A stretch of 49,157 bases of DNA, from assembly GCF_028681615.1 (NCBI RefSeq), contig NZ_JAQUHV010000015.1, positions 1 to 49,157 of the forward strand, in the 5' to 3' direction. Below the pieces are notes generated by a model. That model searched no databases and had not been told where the DNA came from. It saw only the letters and a list, made by a program, of their open reading frames with translations. Positions 33,150 to 40,909 of the stretch are shown here, in pieces; position 1 is the first letter of the stretch; every line of letters starts with the position of its first letter. The position numbers and the translations under genes were made by a program. The DNA is from Sulfuricurvum sp. (GTDB taxonomy: Bacteria > Campylobacterota > Campylobacteria > Campylobacterales > Sulfurimonadaceae).

Positions 33150-34280
33150 TTATGACATTGCCGACACGACTGCGATTACACCGTAATCTTTTCCATGCCA
33201 TACCAATTTTTTCTGTGCATCTGTTTTACCAAAATATCGAGTTTTTTGGAAAGCCCACCCACGATCAACTGCAATCTTCATTTTACGCTTCATGTCGTAT
33301 GGCTCTTCGTAGTAGTTAAACCCTTCATCCATAGGTAACATCCCTGCGGTAGCACCTAAGAACAGATTGACTTCAGTTTTTAGAGCTGCTGCACCAGCAT
33401 ATCCATCCATAGAGCTTGCACCACGATAAGCACCGATACCTGAGTTCATAATACCGGCATACTCTTCTGTCCATGCACCACCGTTTGTCAGGATAACCCC
33501 ATTATGGATACCGAGCTGACCAGTAAAGAAGTTATTTGTAATACCGCGATCTGCTGCATACTTTTGCTCTTCACGCCAAATTGGATCTTCCCGTAGTGCT
33601 TGCGCTGAAGTCTCCCCAATGATCATTACATAAAAGGTTTCATAAACAGGGATACCATTATTATCCGAAACTTTAAGACGGTATGGGCGGATACGAGGAT
33701 GGCGGTTACCTGCGCCATCGATACCGAGAGTAGCCCGTTTTTTTGCTTCATCAATCGCTTGAGTATTAAAAATATCTCCAGCTACAATACCGCTGGTAAC
33801 ATTAGCAGCGTCATACCCGGTAGCAGCATTACATGCAACAACATTGGTACAGTCTTGGCTCAAGCGACTAACAATAATACGATCACTGGTATCACGAGCC
33901 CAGTCCGATAACCCGTCCTTTGCATCACCGCGAAAGTTATCAGCAGCAGTTCGGCTCTCAATACGACGATCTTTAGATGGAATAGCATTACCAAAAAGCT
34001 CATAAGGGATATCTTGGCTAAGATATTCCAAGCTATCCATATTAGCATCAAAATCAGTATTACCCTCTACCCCTTGGCCACGAACTAATCCACGCATATG
34101 CATGGTAACGGTTCCAGCATTTGTACCGTCATCGACAAGTTGAGTCTTAATAAGAGCATCATTAGATGTACCCATAAATGGGTTAAACATCGACTGTTCC
34201 GTATAATTTACGGTAATCTCACGACCATGGGCTTGACGCTCCATTGGATCAGTAAGTACAAAATCACTCGCTAATGGCAT
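33150..34280 (-). CDS. Major capsid protein (N4 gp56-like family)
   Basis: 376 residues. The N-terminus FVLTDPMERQAHGREITVNY, the RGLVRGQGVEGN region and the C-terminus RWKFQKTRYFGKT-like end (here GWAFQKTRYFGKTDAQKKLV) match the N4-gp56/DUF4043 family of HK97-fold capsid proteins. It lies between scaffold plus a small gene and the decoration protein, the standard head gene order. Hundreds of copies would form the shell. Start ATG 34280 with AAGGAGC upstream. Confidence 0.8.
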   Translation of the reverse strand: MPLASDFVLTDPMERQAHGREITVNYTEQSMFNPFMGTSNDALIKTQLVDDGTNAGTVTMHMRGLVRGQGVEGNTDFDANMDSLEYLSQDIPYELFGNAIPSKDRRIESRTAADNFRGDAKDGLSDWARDTSDRIIVSRLSQDCTNVVACNAATGYDAANVTSGIVAGDIFNTQAIDEAKKRATLGIDGAGNRHPRIRPYRLKVSDNNGIPVYETFYVMIIGETSAQALREDPIWREEQKYAADRGITNNFFTGQLGIHNGVILTNGGAWTEEYAGIMNSGIGAYRGASSMDGYAGAAALKTEVNLFLGATAGMLPMDEGFNYYEEPYDMKRKMKIAVDRGWAFQKTRYFGKTDAQKKLVWHGKDYGVIAVVSAMS

Positions 34281-34301
34281 AAAATGCTCCTTGTATTGTT
34301 T

Positions 34302-34502
34302 TTATCTAAACCCGATTTTCTTTAGAAAATCAGATTTACTAAGCTCTTCAAGTGTCTCTTTTTGTTTTGTGAAATACTCTTGAGCTGCCTTTAAACGCTC
34401 CTCATCCTCAATAATCTCTTTGGCACGCATCAGCGTGTCACAGTCATTTCGGATTTCCCATTCATCACGTTGTGGAACTGTTTTAACAGATAACATGTCC
34501 AT
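34302..34502 (-). CDS. Small helical protein between scaffold and capsid
   Basis: 66 residues, highly charged and helical (AKEIIEDEERLKAAQEYFTK), ending KKIGFR. GGGGG precedes the start at 34502. Possibly a capsid assembly factor by position. No known domain. Confidence 0.55.
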   Translation of the reverse strand: MDMLSVKTVPQRDEWEIRNDCDTLMRAKEIIEDEERLKAAQEYFTKQKETLEELSKSDFLKKIGFR

Positions 34503-34511
34503 AACTACCCC

Positions 34512-35165
34512 CTATGACCGTACACCGATTCGTGCAAGATACTCTTTATCTTTCACTACCGGTGTTGGGTCGCCTACTACAGCCGAGGATGGAGCATCGT
34601 TAAAATCAGGGGGGAGGTTTGTCTCTTGAGCAGGTTCCTCTTTTTTTACGGAGGGCTTTTTTTTCGTGAACATCGAGTAGGCCATTTCCAGCATATCGAG
34701 ATAGGTAGCGGCAGAGTACAGCTCCTCTTTCTGACGCGGGGTGACATCGTTCTTGACAAAATCACTCAATGCGGCAAAATCACACTCAGGGTGAGCTTCG
34801 AGAAACTCTTTTTTGGCATCTTCGATAGTATTCATCTCCTCTTCATGGGAGACTTCCGACTTCATACCGTCGATACGCCCTTTGAGATCGGTGAGCTTTT
34901 CGCGGTAAAACGCTTCGCGCTTATCTTCGATCATAGAAACAAACGCTCGGATATCATCATCGAGCCGCATGTCCATCTCATCTTCGGTAAGCATACTTGG
35001 GATTTTGTCCAAAAACTCCGCATCGAGTTTCGCATCGACATCGCTCAGTTCCGCTTCGAGGATCTGTATCTGTGCTTTCTTGAGTGTCAACGCCTCTTTA
35101 GGATCGACAGCACTCTCCGGTGTATTTTGGTTATCCGTAGATTGTGGATCAGTAGGTTGTGGCAT
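34512..35165 (-). CDS. Scaffolding protein
   Basis: 217 residues with strong acidic, helical composition: a long coiled coil at about 28-110 (KKAQIQILEAELSDVDAKLD), a helix-rich middle and a disordered Pro-rich end (QETNLPPDFNDAPSSAV). Length, charge and position just upstream of the capsid gene fit an internal scaffold that leaves the head on maturation. It starts 44 bases after the late promoter motif at 35210 and has GGAGG before the ATG. Confidence 0.7.
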   Translation of the reverse strand: MPQPTDPQSTDNQNTPESAVDPKEALTLKKAQIQILEAELSDVDAKLDAEFLDKIPSMLTEDEMDMRLDDDIRAFVSMIEDKREAFYREKLTDLKGRIDGMKSEVSHEEEMNTIEDAKKEFLEAHPECDFAALSDFVKNDVTPRQKEELYSAATYLDMLEMAYSMFTKKKPSVKKEEPAQETNLPPDFNDAPSSAVVGDPTPVVKDKEYLARIGVRS

Positions 35166-35209
35166 GAGGCCTCCAATACAACATTTTCCAAATTGTACGG
35201 GAGTTAAAT

Positions 35210-35232
35210 TTTATAAAATAGCGGGGGTAATT
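35210..35232 (-). promoter_or_regulatory. Late promoter motif upstream of scaffold/capsid genes
   Basis: Exact 23-bp copy of the motif at 18373 and 27728, ending 44 bases before the scaffold start. It overlaps the stop of the RHH-like gene. AGGTTTTT blocks at 35233-35240 and 35262-35269 lie behind it. Confidence 0.7.
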
Positions 35233-35473
35233 AGGTTTTTGTGAATAATTTTTCTATTTTTAGGTTTTTGTTGACTAACTGCGACGGTTCCATCAATATT
35301 TTTTTCAATGCGACTTCTACGAGACGACTCTGACAAACCCCGATACTGGCAGCGGCATGAGCCACGTCTTGCAGCAAAACCTCATTAATCGTCCACTCAG
35401 GACACTTGATACGTTTAAACTCTTTAAACTTCTCTTTCCGATAGCTTTGCCCTTTTTTACGTCCGCTTGCCAT
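35231..35473 (-). CDS. Ribbon-helix-helix-like DNA-binding protein
   Basis: 80 residues from ATG 35473 (GGAGG upstream). After a basic N-terminus (GRKKGQSYRKEKFKEFK), a strand and two helices follow (WTINEVLLQDVAHAAASIGV, then RLVEVALKKILM), an arrangement like ribbon-helix-helix regulators. The gene lies between the terminase small subunit and scaffold, and its 3' end runs into the late promoter motif, so it could be the late-gene regulator. That role is inferred. Confidence 0.5.
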   Translation of the reverse strand: MASGRKKGQSYRKEKFKEFKRIKCPEWTINEVLLQDVAHAAASIGVCQSRLVEVALKKILMEPSQLVNKNLKIEKLFTKT

Positions 35474-35476
35474 ACC

Positions 35477-36058
35477 CTACCCCTCCTTTTTATCCTCATG
35501 CATCTTGGCCAGCCGCAATAGTTCCTCTTGGGACATATTGGCGATATCGACATCGGTGATCTTGGAAAAATCCCCGAGGAACACCATGTCCGGATTCTTC
35601 CCGAAGATGATCTCTTTCCCCGTCTTGACACAATCGAGCCATATCCGCTGATCATTCAGCTTGGTACTGGTGATCGCAATCTCCCGTGCATTGGCGAGGG
35701 CTTGAGACGCATCGAGATTGAGCTGATCGAGGGTGAGCACTTCGCGGATCAACCCGCCGGCGATCTTTTTCGCCCGATCTTTATCCACATGCCCCGTATG
35801 AGCATCCGCTTCCATCACCTCACCCACGACCGCATCCACAGCCCCCTCACGAACCGCCCTCATCGCAGCCTCATCGATCAATCCGCCGGCGGATCTGCGA
35901 ACCCCTTGGTACTTGTTCTGTATCCACCCGTATTTCTCGATCCACCCGTACATAATCGAGCGCGAAACCCCATGAGTCTCCGCTACCTCTTTTGCACTGT
36001 CATCATGCGTCTCGAAATAGATCCCGACTTTTTCGATAAACTCAGGAGCATACGCCAT
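35477..36058 (-). CDS. Terminase small subunit
   Basis: 193 residues. The N-terminal helix-turn-helix (AKEVAETHGVSRSIMYGWIEKYGW) is typical of DNA-recognising terminase small subunits; the middle helices (about 75-130) would form the oligomer ring, and the acidic C-terminus ends LRLAKMHEDKKEG. It recognises packaging sites and recruits the large subunit encoded directly upstream. It starts one base after the large-subunit stop with GGAGG before the ATG. A 14-bp palindrome copy lies in the gene. Confidence 0.75.
   Translation of the reverse strand: MAYAPEFIEKVGIYFETHDDSAKEVAETHGVSRSIMYGWIEKYGWIQNKYQGVRRSAGGLIDEAAMRAVREGAVDAVVGEVMEADAHTGHVDKDRAKKIAGGLIREVLTLDQLNLDASQALANAREIAITSTKLNDQRIWLDCVKTGKEIIFGKNPDMVFLGDFSKITDVDIANMSQEELLRLAKMHEDKKEG
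35881..35894. repeat. 14-bp palindrome ATCCGCCGGCGGAT, copy 6
   Basis: Perfect copy inside the terminase small-subunit gene, read as SAGGL. A near match (CCCGCCGGCGAT) lies 127 bp away at about 35755. Confidence 0.7.
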
Positions 36059-37600
36059 CTAAAACCTCCATTTCCCGCTACCGCTCTTCTTTTTATACCT
36101 GTTACCTATCGTCTGTTCTTTCTTAACTGAGCCTATCTTCTTCGGATGACAATGTTCCTCACCGCTGTGCGCCGCATCGATACAGTCATCACGGTTACTC
36201 TCTTTATTCGGATCAAACCGCAGATACTCACTCTTCATCTGCTCTACCCCGTTTGCCCCGCGCCGAAACTTGAACCGCCCCGTCTCCAACTCGATGATCC
36301 CCGCGCTGATCTTCTGATTTTTCGATATCTTGTTACTGGGGGAATAGACGATGATCCGATTTTTGATCAGATCACGCCGTTCCTCTTTGAGTACCGCATT
36401 GCGCCGCAGTATCTCTTTTTTGAGTTGCTGATCTACGAGCAACCCTCCCCCGCTTGATTCGAGCAATACCGTCGCATCCGGATAACGCATCATCGCCATG
36501 ATGATATAATCGATAAACTCATCCAGCCCCCACGTCCCGAACCAACAATCCATCATCACCTTCAGCTCTATTGCACTATTATCGATACTGTACCCGATCA
36601 CATCGATAGCGCGGTTATCGGCGCTTTGTTTCGTAGACATCGCAGGGTCGATCTTGATGTATAGATTCTGCTGCGGTATATCGAACTCCCCGATCTCGCT
36701 AAACCACTCTTTGAGAACAAACCCCGCCTCTTTGGGTTCAGGGTTCTGCTGATACTGGGTATCGTATTTCGTCTTACCCATAGAGCGTTCCATTTTCTCC
36801 AGCTGAGCAGTGTTCTCATGCGCCTCGAACAACGCTTCTCCAGCAGGACGCTCATAGTGAAAATTACCGAAATCGTAAAACGTAGTCGTCCCCTCAGTTC
36901 CGCGAAGCGTAAAAAACTCCCAATCGTCCCGCTCTTCCGATTCCATCAGATATCCGACGAGATCATGGACATGGAGACGCTGCATAATCAGCCCGATAAA
37001 CCCATGCTCTTTATCCCGTAAACGGGTAAGGATTGTCCCCGTATAAAAATCGATAGCCTCTTTATGCTTTGCGATACTGTCCGCATCGATAGCCTTGAGC
37101 GGATCATCCATCATGATCCCGTCATAGTGCGTCCCCGTCATTGCCCCTCCCGTAGAGGTCGATGCCATTCCCCCCTCAACGGTTGTCTCCCAGTCATCGT
37201 TTTTATTCTTGACCTTGGAGAGCTTAGTATCGGGAAACAGCCCCGCATAGGGCTTACTATCGACGATGCTACGCGTTTGGATACTGACCATCGTAGAGAG
37301 ATCACCTCCGTAAGTCGTATATGCATACTTCTTTCGGGGGTTCTGCCCCAACGCCCATGAGAAACCTTGCCGTACTGTCTCTTCCGTCTTTCCGGTAGAG
37401 GGTGCGATCTGTATCGAAAATCGGGGAAGCTCCCCGGCAAACGCCGCCATCATAATCTCAGAGATAAACCCTTGATGCCAGTTGATTTTCAGAGGCCGCT
37501 GATAGTGATATTTAAAGATATAGCGCATATAATATTCGAGATTACGGCGCGCCAGTTCCTGCTCCGCAAGCACCTGCTTGATGATGTTATGCTGATTCAT
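36059..37600 (-). CDS. terL: Terminase large subunit
   Basis: 513 residues. ATPase part: Walker A APSTGKT (66-72) and Walker B GIMMDDP (161-167), preceded by WHQGFISEIM, typical of phage large terminases. Nuclease part: Asp318 in LYIKIDPAMS and Asp328 in SADNRAIDVIGY as metal ligands. It should cut concatemers and pump DNA through the portal. The start overlaps the stop of a 42-residue basic frame (ATGA), and the small subunit follows, so the order large-then-small in transcription is inverted relative to most phages. Confidence 0.88.
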   Translation of the reverse strand: MNQHNIIKQVLAEQELARRNLEYYMRYIFKYHYQRPLKINWHQGFISEIMMAAFAGELPRFSIQIAPSTGKTEETVRQGFSWALGQNPRKKYAYTTYGGDLSTMVSIQTRSIVDSKPYAGLFPDTKLSKVKNKNDDWETTVEGGMASTSTGGAMTGTHYDGIMMDDPLKAIDADSIAKHKEAIDFYTGTILTRLRDKEHGFIGLIMQRLHVHDLVGYLMESEERDDWEFFTLRGTEGTTTFYDFGNFHYERPAGEALFEAHENTAQLEKMERSMGKTKYDTQYQQNPEPKEAGFVLKEWFSEIGEFDIPQQNLYIKIDPAMSTKQSADNRAIDVIGYSIDNSAIELKVMMDCWFGTWGLDEFIDYIIMAMMRYPDATVLLESSGGGLLVDQQLKKEILRRNAVLKEERRDLIKNRIIVYSPSNKISKNQKISAGIIELETGRFKFRRGANGVEQMKSEYLRFDPNKESNRDDCIDAAHSGEEHCHPKKIGSVKKEQTIGNRYKKKSGSGKWRF

Positions 37601-37725
37601 CGCTTTTTCTTTAGTTTTGTTTTGAGCTTCTTATGCCGATATTTAAGAAGTATCTTTAAAAAAATCGCGTCTGCACGCTGCTGTATCTCTTTGCTTGGAA
37701 TTATTCTCCCATCTTTATAAATCAC
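37597..37725 (-). CDS. Possible 42-residue basic protein before terminase
   Basis: GTG at 37725 with a G-rich run (GGGGGG) upstream; the stop overlaps the terminase start as ATGA. The product is very basic at the end (KYRHKKLKTKLKKKR). No known domain. Coupling to terminase supports translation, but the start is uncertain. Confidence 0.4.
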   Translation of the reverse strand: MIYKDGRIIPSKEIQQRADAIFLKILLKYRHKKLKTKLKKKR

Positions 37726-37731
37726 TTTATG

Positions 37732-37885
37732 CCCCCCATTTCGCCCTAAGCGAAATTAATCAATCTAAACTCCCAGTCCCAAACGCACACCGATTGAGTA
37801 GTGCGCGAAGGCTCCGCCGCAGTCGCACGTCGCGTTTTGCGTTTGGGACGCTTTTCTTTGGTTCGTTTCTTTACTAAAAAGAAAT
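37732..37885. other. Structured intergenic element before the terminase operon
   Basis: Three nested or consecutive hairpins lie in a gap of 200 bases: ATTTCGC/GCGAAAT around CCTAA (about 37738-37756); a perfect 12-bp pair GTCCCAAACGCA (37776-37787) with TGCGTTTGGGAC (37838-37849), enclosing a smaller GTGCG/CGCAC stem (37801-37805 with 37824-37828); and TTTCTTT/AAAGAAA around ACTAA just after. This may be a terminator cluster separating early and packaging genes, or an inserted host repeat element. No protein explains it. Confidence 0.5.
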
Positions 37886-37926
37886 GAATAAAGCATCATC
37901 ATATCCACGTCGATAAGCCCTCTCAA

Positions 37927-38649
37927 TCATGCCGATAAGCTCTGATCGGGAGAGATAGACGTATTGTTTTGAGGAGTCAGGTTGCGTTTGTTCTTCTTCC
38001 ACTGCCTCGCATTCGCATTCACCCGTTCCCGATTCTTCTCCCGATAATCCCGCATATAATCCTGCTGCTTTTTCTTCTCTTCCGGACTCATACTCTCCCG
38101 CTTGATCCGTAACTTTTCCAGCCGATCCGTTTTGTTTTTCTCGTAATGGCTCTTGGCATACCCCCGCTGTTTGATGATCCTCTCCTCGCTCAGCGGTTTC
38201 AGCTCCCCGTTCTTCTTGTCCCGTTCTCTGCGCTCGCGTGAGAGCTTGTTCCGATGCACTCTGCGCTCTTCCTTGCTCATCCCCTTTAGAGAGGTTTTTT
38301 TGACCGCATTGGGACGGCGGCTTATCTCTTTTGATTCGCGTGATGGTGTGGGCTTTTTTGGCATTGATACCTTTTTACCGACTTCGGGAATATGGTTTGT
38401 TTTTGGAATATCCATCAAATTTACTTTGAGAGGAGCCGTAGCCCTTGGAGCCTCATGATTCGATAACGTCGGTTCCACATTTCGGAAACTCTCTTTTTTA
38501 CGGGAAACAAAGAGAGCATTATTGAGTTCTTCAGCCTTTTTTTCTTCCTCGCTCTTCCGACGGTAGTCTCGATTAAATATCTCTTCGCTCAGCGGTTCAC
38601 ACCCTTTAGATTCCATAAATGAGCAATACTCTTCATACGTATCCCACAT
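37927..38649 (-). CDS. Highly basic coiled protein, possible nucleic-acid binding
   Basis: 240 residues from ATG 38649, which overlaps the previous stop (TGATG). The second half is dominated by Arg, Lys and Glu (KEERRVHRNKLSRERRERDK, later DYMRDYREKNRERVNANAR), like the linker seen before HNH domains in phage nucleases, but no HNH motif follows. Probably DNA- or RNA-binding. Function unknown. Confidence 0.55.
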   Translation of the reverse strand: MWDTYEEYCSFMESKGCEPLSEEIFNRDYRRKSEEEKKAEELNNALFVSRKKESFRNVEPTLSNHEAPRATAPLKVNLMDIPKTNHIPEVGKKVSMPKKPTPSRESKEISRRPNAVKKTSLKGMSKEERRVHRNKLSRERRERDKKNGELKPLSEERIIKQRGYAKSHYEKNKTDRLEKLRIKRESMSPEEKKKQQDYMRDYREKNRERVNANARQWKKNKRNLTPQNNTSISPDQSLSA

Positions 38650-38969
38650 CAGGACTCCTTTAGTTGATGCAAACCGCATCCGCTATATTGAATATACCGG
38701 CATGTATAAAAATCTTCCGTATCGGTATGAATACAGGTATCATCTTCATAATGAGCACAGGTATGACATGTTGTATCTTTTTGAAACTCCTTGAGCTTCT
38801 CATCATGATGTTCCTGCAAGGACTTCTTAAACTCCTCAAACTTCGGACGAAAACTCTCCACTCCCTCCTCAAATCCTTGACGATACTCATCGCTATACTC
38901 GATCTCGATGCACTCTCGATGATGCTGATCCCCCACGGGAAGTTCAAAAAAATCAGTTTTTTTTCCCAT
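38649..38969 (-). CDS. Cysteine-rich small protein
   Basis: 106 residues from ATG 38969 (TGATG overlap); upstream extension in the same frame overlaps the neighbour. The middle is acidic and helical, and the C-terminus has CHTCAHYEDDTCIH then CRYIQYSGCGLH, a likely zinc-binding cluster of Cys and His. No known family. Confidence 0.55.
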   Translation of the reverse strand: MGKKTDFFELPVGDQHHRECIEIEYSDEYRQGFEEGVESFRPKFEEFKKSLQEHHDEKLKEFQKDTTCHTCAHYEDDTCIHTDTEDFYTCRYIQYSGCGLHQLKES

Positions 38970-39517
38970 CACGCTACCCCCCTTTCCATCTCGACCTTTT
39001 GTTTCAGCGCACGCAACCGCCCGTTGATCTTCATCCCCATCTCCGCAGCGAGTAGCTCCGTGAGATATCCCCCTATCCATGCCCCGTTATTACGGCTGGA
39101 TTGCTTTCCGTCAATCCAACCGGCCATATAGGCATCGATCTTTTCTTTAGAGATACGGGCATGTTTATGGAGCAGATCAGGCGCAAAACTGTAGATAGCA
39201 TGCACATAAGTCACTGCATCAAAATGTATAGATCCTTTCCCGTATTTGTCCAGCGCTTTTTGCCATATAGCATTACCGATCTTCATCGTTTCGATGTATT
39301 GATCATGCCGTTTTTGGTTAGTGACTTCCGGTGCTAAACCCCGTCTCCCGAACTTGCCGCGCACCAATACCATCTCAACACCTGATTGCTTATTTGAAAA
39401 CCGTATGCAGGTATTTTTAAGCTCACGGGTAGACTCGCTCAACTCATCTTCTTCATAGGTCGATAATACTGTACCGATCAAACTGACAAGAATAATGGTT
39501 CGTTGGATTTCAGTCAT
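38969..39517 (-). CDS. Unknown early phage protein
   Basis: 182 residues, GAAGGAG before the ATG. Mixed alpha/beta sequence with conserved-looking GRRGLAPEVTNQKRHDQYIE and AGWIDGKQSSRNNGAWIGGY segments; no catalytic motif that I can name. It lies in the chain of overlapping small genes between the helicase and terminase. Confidence 0.55.
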   Translation of the reverse strand: MTEIQRTIILVSLIGTVLSTYEEDELSESTRELKNTCIRFSNKQSGVEMVLVRGKFGRRGLAPEVTNQKRHDQYIETMKIGNAIWQKALDKYGKGSIHFDAVTYVHAIYSFAPDLLHKHARISKEKIDAYMAGWIDGKQSSRNNGAWIGGYLTELLAAEMGMKINGRLRALKQKVEMERGVA

Positions 39518-39527
39518 AGTCTCTCCT

Positions 39528-39725
39528 TCACCCTACACTCATCATTTTTGGGATGCCCATCACCCGCAACTCTTTAGCACTGTTTTTCTTCGCCCACTTG
39601 CCTAGTGCATCAAGTAATGCTGTATAGGCTTTGACGTTCGGAATCTCTCCGACATAATCTACACTGAGAGCTAGTATCTTCCCATTGGGTTTGATGGTGA
39701 TGTTCCAGTCGGTATCAGTTTTCAT
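39528..39725 (-). CDS. 65-residue unknown protein
   Basis: Starts in the stop of its upstream neighbour (ATGA at 39722-39725). The product is a small alpha/beta protein (WNITIKPNGKILALSVDY) without a recognised domain. Confidence 0.5.
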   Translation of the reverse strand: MKTDTDWNITIKPNGKILALSVDYVGEIPNVKAYTALLDALGKWAKKNSAKELRVMGIPKMMSVG

Positions 39726-39934
39726 TCCTCTTCCTCTAACTCTTTGTCATAAATAAAATGCTTAATATCTTTTTCGTCGTACTCTTCGATTCGATTGTAA
39801 GAACGAACATACACCTCATAGTGAACTCCTCGATTTATCGAAGCCCCCCACGTCTTGACGATACACCCGATCAGCTTCTCATCCACTACCACTACGTTTG
39901 AAAATTGAAATTTAGGAGTCGGTTGGTTGTTCAT
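39722..39934 (-). CDS. 70-residue unknown protein
   Basis: Overlaps both neighbours by four bases (ATGA). Beta-rich start (FQFSNVVVVDEKLIGCIVK) reminiscent of small SH3-like barrels, and a very acidic end (DKELEEEE). No family assigned. Confidence 0.5.
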   Translation of the reverse strand: MNNQPTPKFQFSNVVVVDEKLIGCIVKTWGASINRGVHYEVYVRSYNRIEEYDEKDIKHFIYDKELEEEE

Positions 39935-40491
39935 AGCCCTTCCTCCAGCTTTTTAAAATGGCTTCTTTCGACGCATTCAAAACATCCCTCATGAGTAATA
40001 CCGGCATAAGCACATCCATCGCAAAGACTTATAATTTGCTCTTTTCCAACGATAGGATCATCCCGATGCATCAGAGCACCTATCTCAATATCTACAATAA
40101 AACTCAAACAGCACATCGCATGAGCGAGATGATGCAATCCCGTCTCTTCATCACTCCACTGTCCCATCCGATACGCTGAGATATGACGGAGTGCCGCATC
40201 AACGTATCGGCTTAGATCATCTACATTCCGCCAGTTATCTACACTGTACTTTTGTGCTCCAAATGTGAGTACATCTACCATCTCACGCTCTGCCAATGGC
40301 GGGATCAATCCGTAGCGTAATTTCCCTTTATCATCTTTTTTAAATGACTTGCTTTTGATAAAGTTCACTATTCCAGTTATGTGTGCATCACTCATTATTT
40401 CATTTAATTCGTCATTAGATTGATTCATCCGTTCTGAGGTACTATCCAACCCATAAGGGCATGACGTTTCATCCTCTTGTTTATCTCCCAT
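39931..40491 (-). CDS. dATP/dGTP diphosphohydrolase-like (MazG-related fold)
   Basis: 186 residues. Residues about 55-140 (GKLRYGLIPPLAEREMVDVL, then AALRHISAYRMGQW and ETGLHHLAHAMCCLSFIVDIE with gaps) match the phage dATP/dGTP diphosphohydrolase N-terminal domain (PF18909-type), which includes the S-2L MazZ protein. Such enzymes hydrolyse purine dNTPs to dNMPs. A C-terminal CDGCAYAG...CFEC cluster probably binds zinc. The start overlaps the previous stop (TAATG). No adenylosuccinate-synthetase-like PurZ gene is present in the window, so base modification is not implied. Confidence 0.7.
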   Translation of the reverse strand: MGDKQEDETSCPYGLDSTSERMNQSNDELNEIMSDAHITGIVNFIKSKSFKKDDKGKLRYGLIPPLAEREMVDVLTFGAQKYSVDNWRNVDDLSRYVDAALRHISAYRMGQWSDEETGLHHLAHAMCCLSFIVDIEIGALMHRDDPIVGKEQIISLCDGCAYAGITHEGCFECVERSHFKKLEEGL

Positions 40492-40709
40492 TACTTCGCT
40501 CCCACTAAATAATATTGTTTCCCTCGCATCTCGCTCTCGGATGTTTCGGTGATCGATTCGATATAGATTGGTGCAAAACGGTATTCAGCTGAATATACGG
40601 CACACTCACCCTCTACTCTAGTTGGCTCTCTATCAGATTGCAATACAACAGGGAGCTCTTTACCATGTGGATTAGAACACATAAAATCAATAAGCCAAAG
40701 TTTCAGCAT
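40491..40709 (-). CDS. 72-residue unknown protein
   Basis: Starts within the end of its upstream neighbour and ends in the start of the dNTP hydrolase. Beta-type sequence (ECAVYSAEYRFAPIYIESIT). No known domain. Confidence 0.5.
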   Translation of the reverse strand: MLKLWLIDFMCSNPHGKELPVVLQSDREPTRVEGECAVYSAEYRFAPIYIESITETSESEMRGKQYYLVGAK

Positions 40710-40909
40710 ATTTCAACCTTATTGATATCAAACCCCTCCCCTTCTCGGAGAGAAATAATACTGATCACCTGGCTCAGCTGTTCATTGTGTCCGATATGCT
40801 GACTACCCTGAAATCCATAATACATTCCGAGAGTTTCACTCTTGGTAATCTCATAGTCTTTATAGCGGGCTACTACCTTCGGATGTTGTATTTGGGGTTC
40901 TTTTTTCAT
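40703..40909 (-). CDS. 68-residue unknown protein
   Basis: The start overlaps the small membrane-protein stop (ATGA). Small alpha/beta protein with KVVARYKDYEITKSETLGMY. No domain recognised. Confidence 0.5.
   Translation of the reverse strand: MKKEPQIQHPKVVARYKDYEITKSETLGMYYGFQGSQHIGHNEQLSQVISIISLREGEGFDINKVEIC

Noticed and set aside
39931-40491. Z-genome (2-aminoadenine) pathway suggested by the dATP/dGTP hydrolase
   Set aside because: No PurZ and no DatZ-type gene in the window; this hydrolase family is common in phages with normal DNA.
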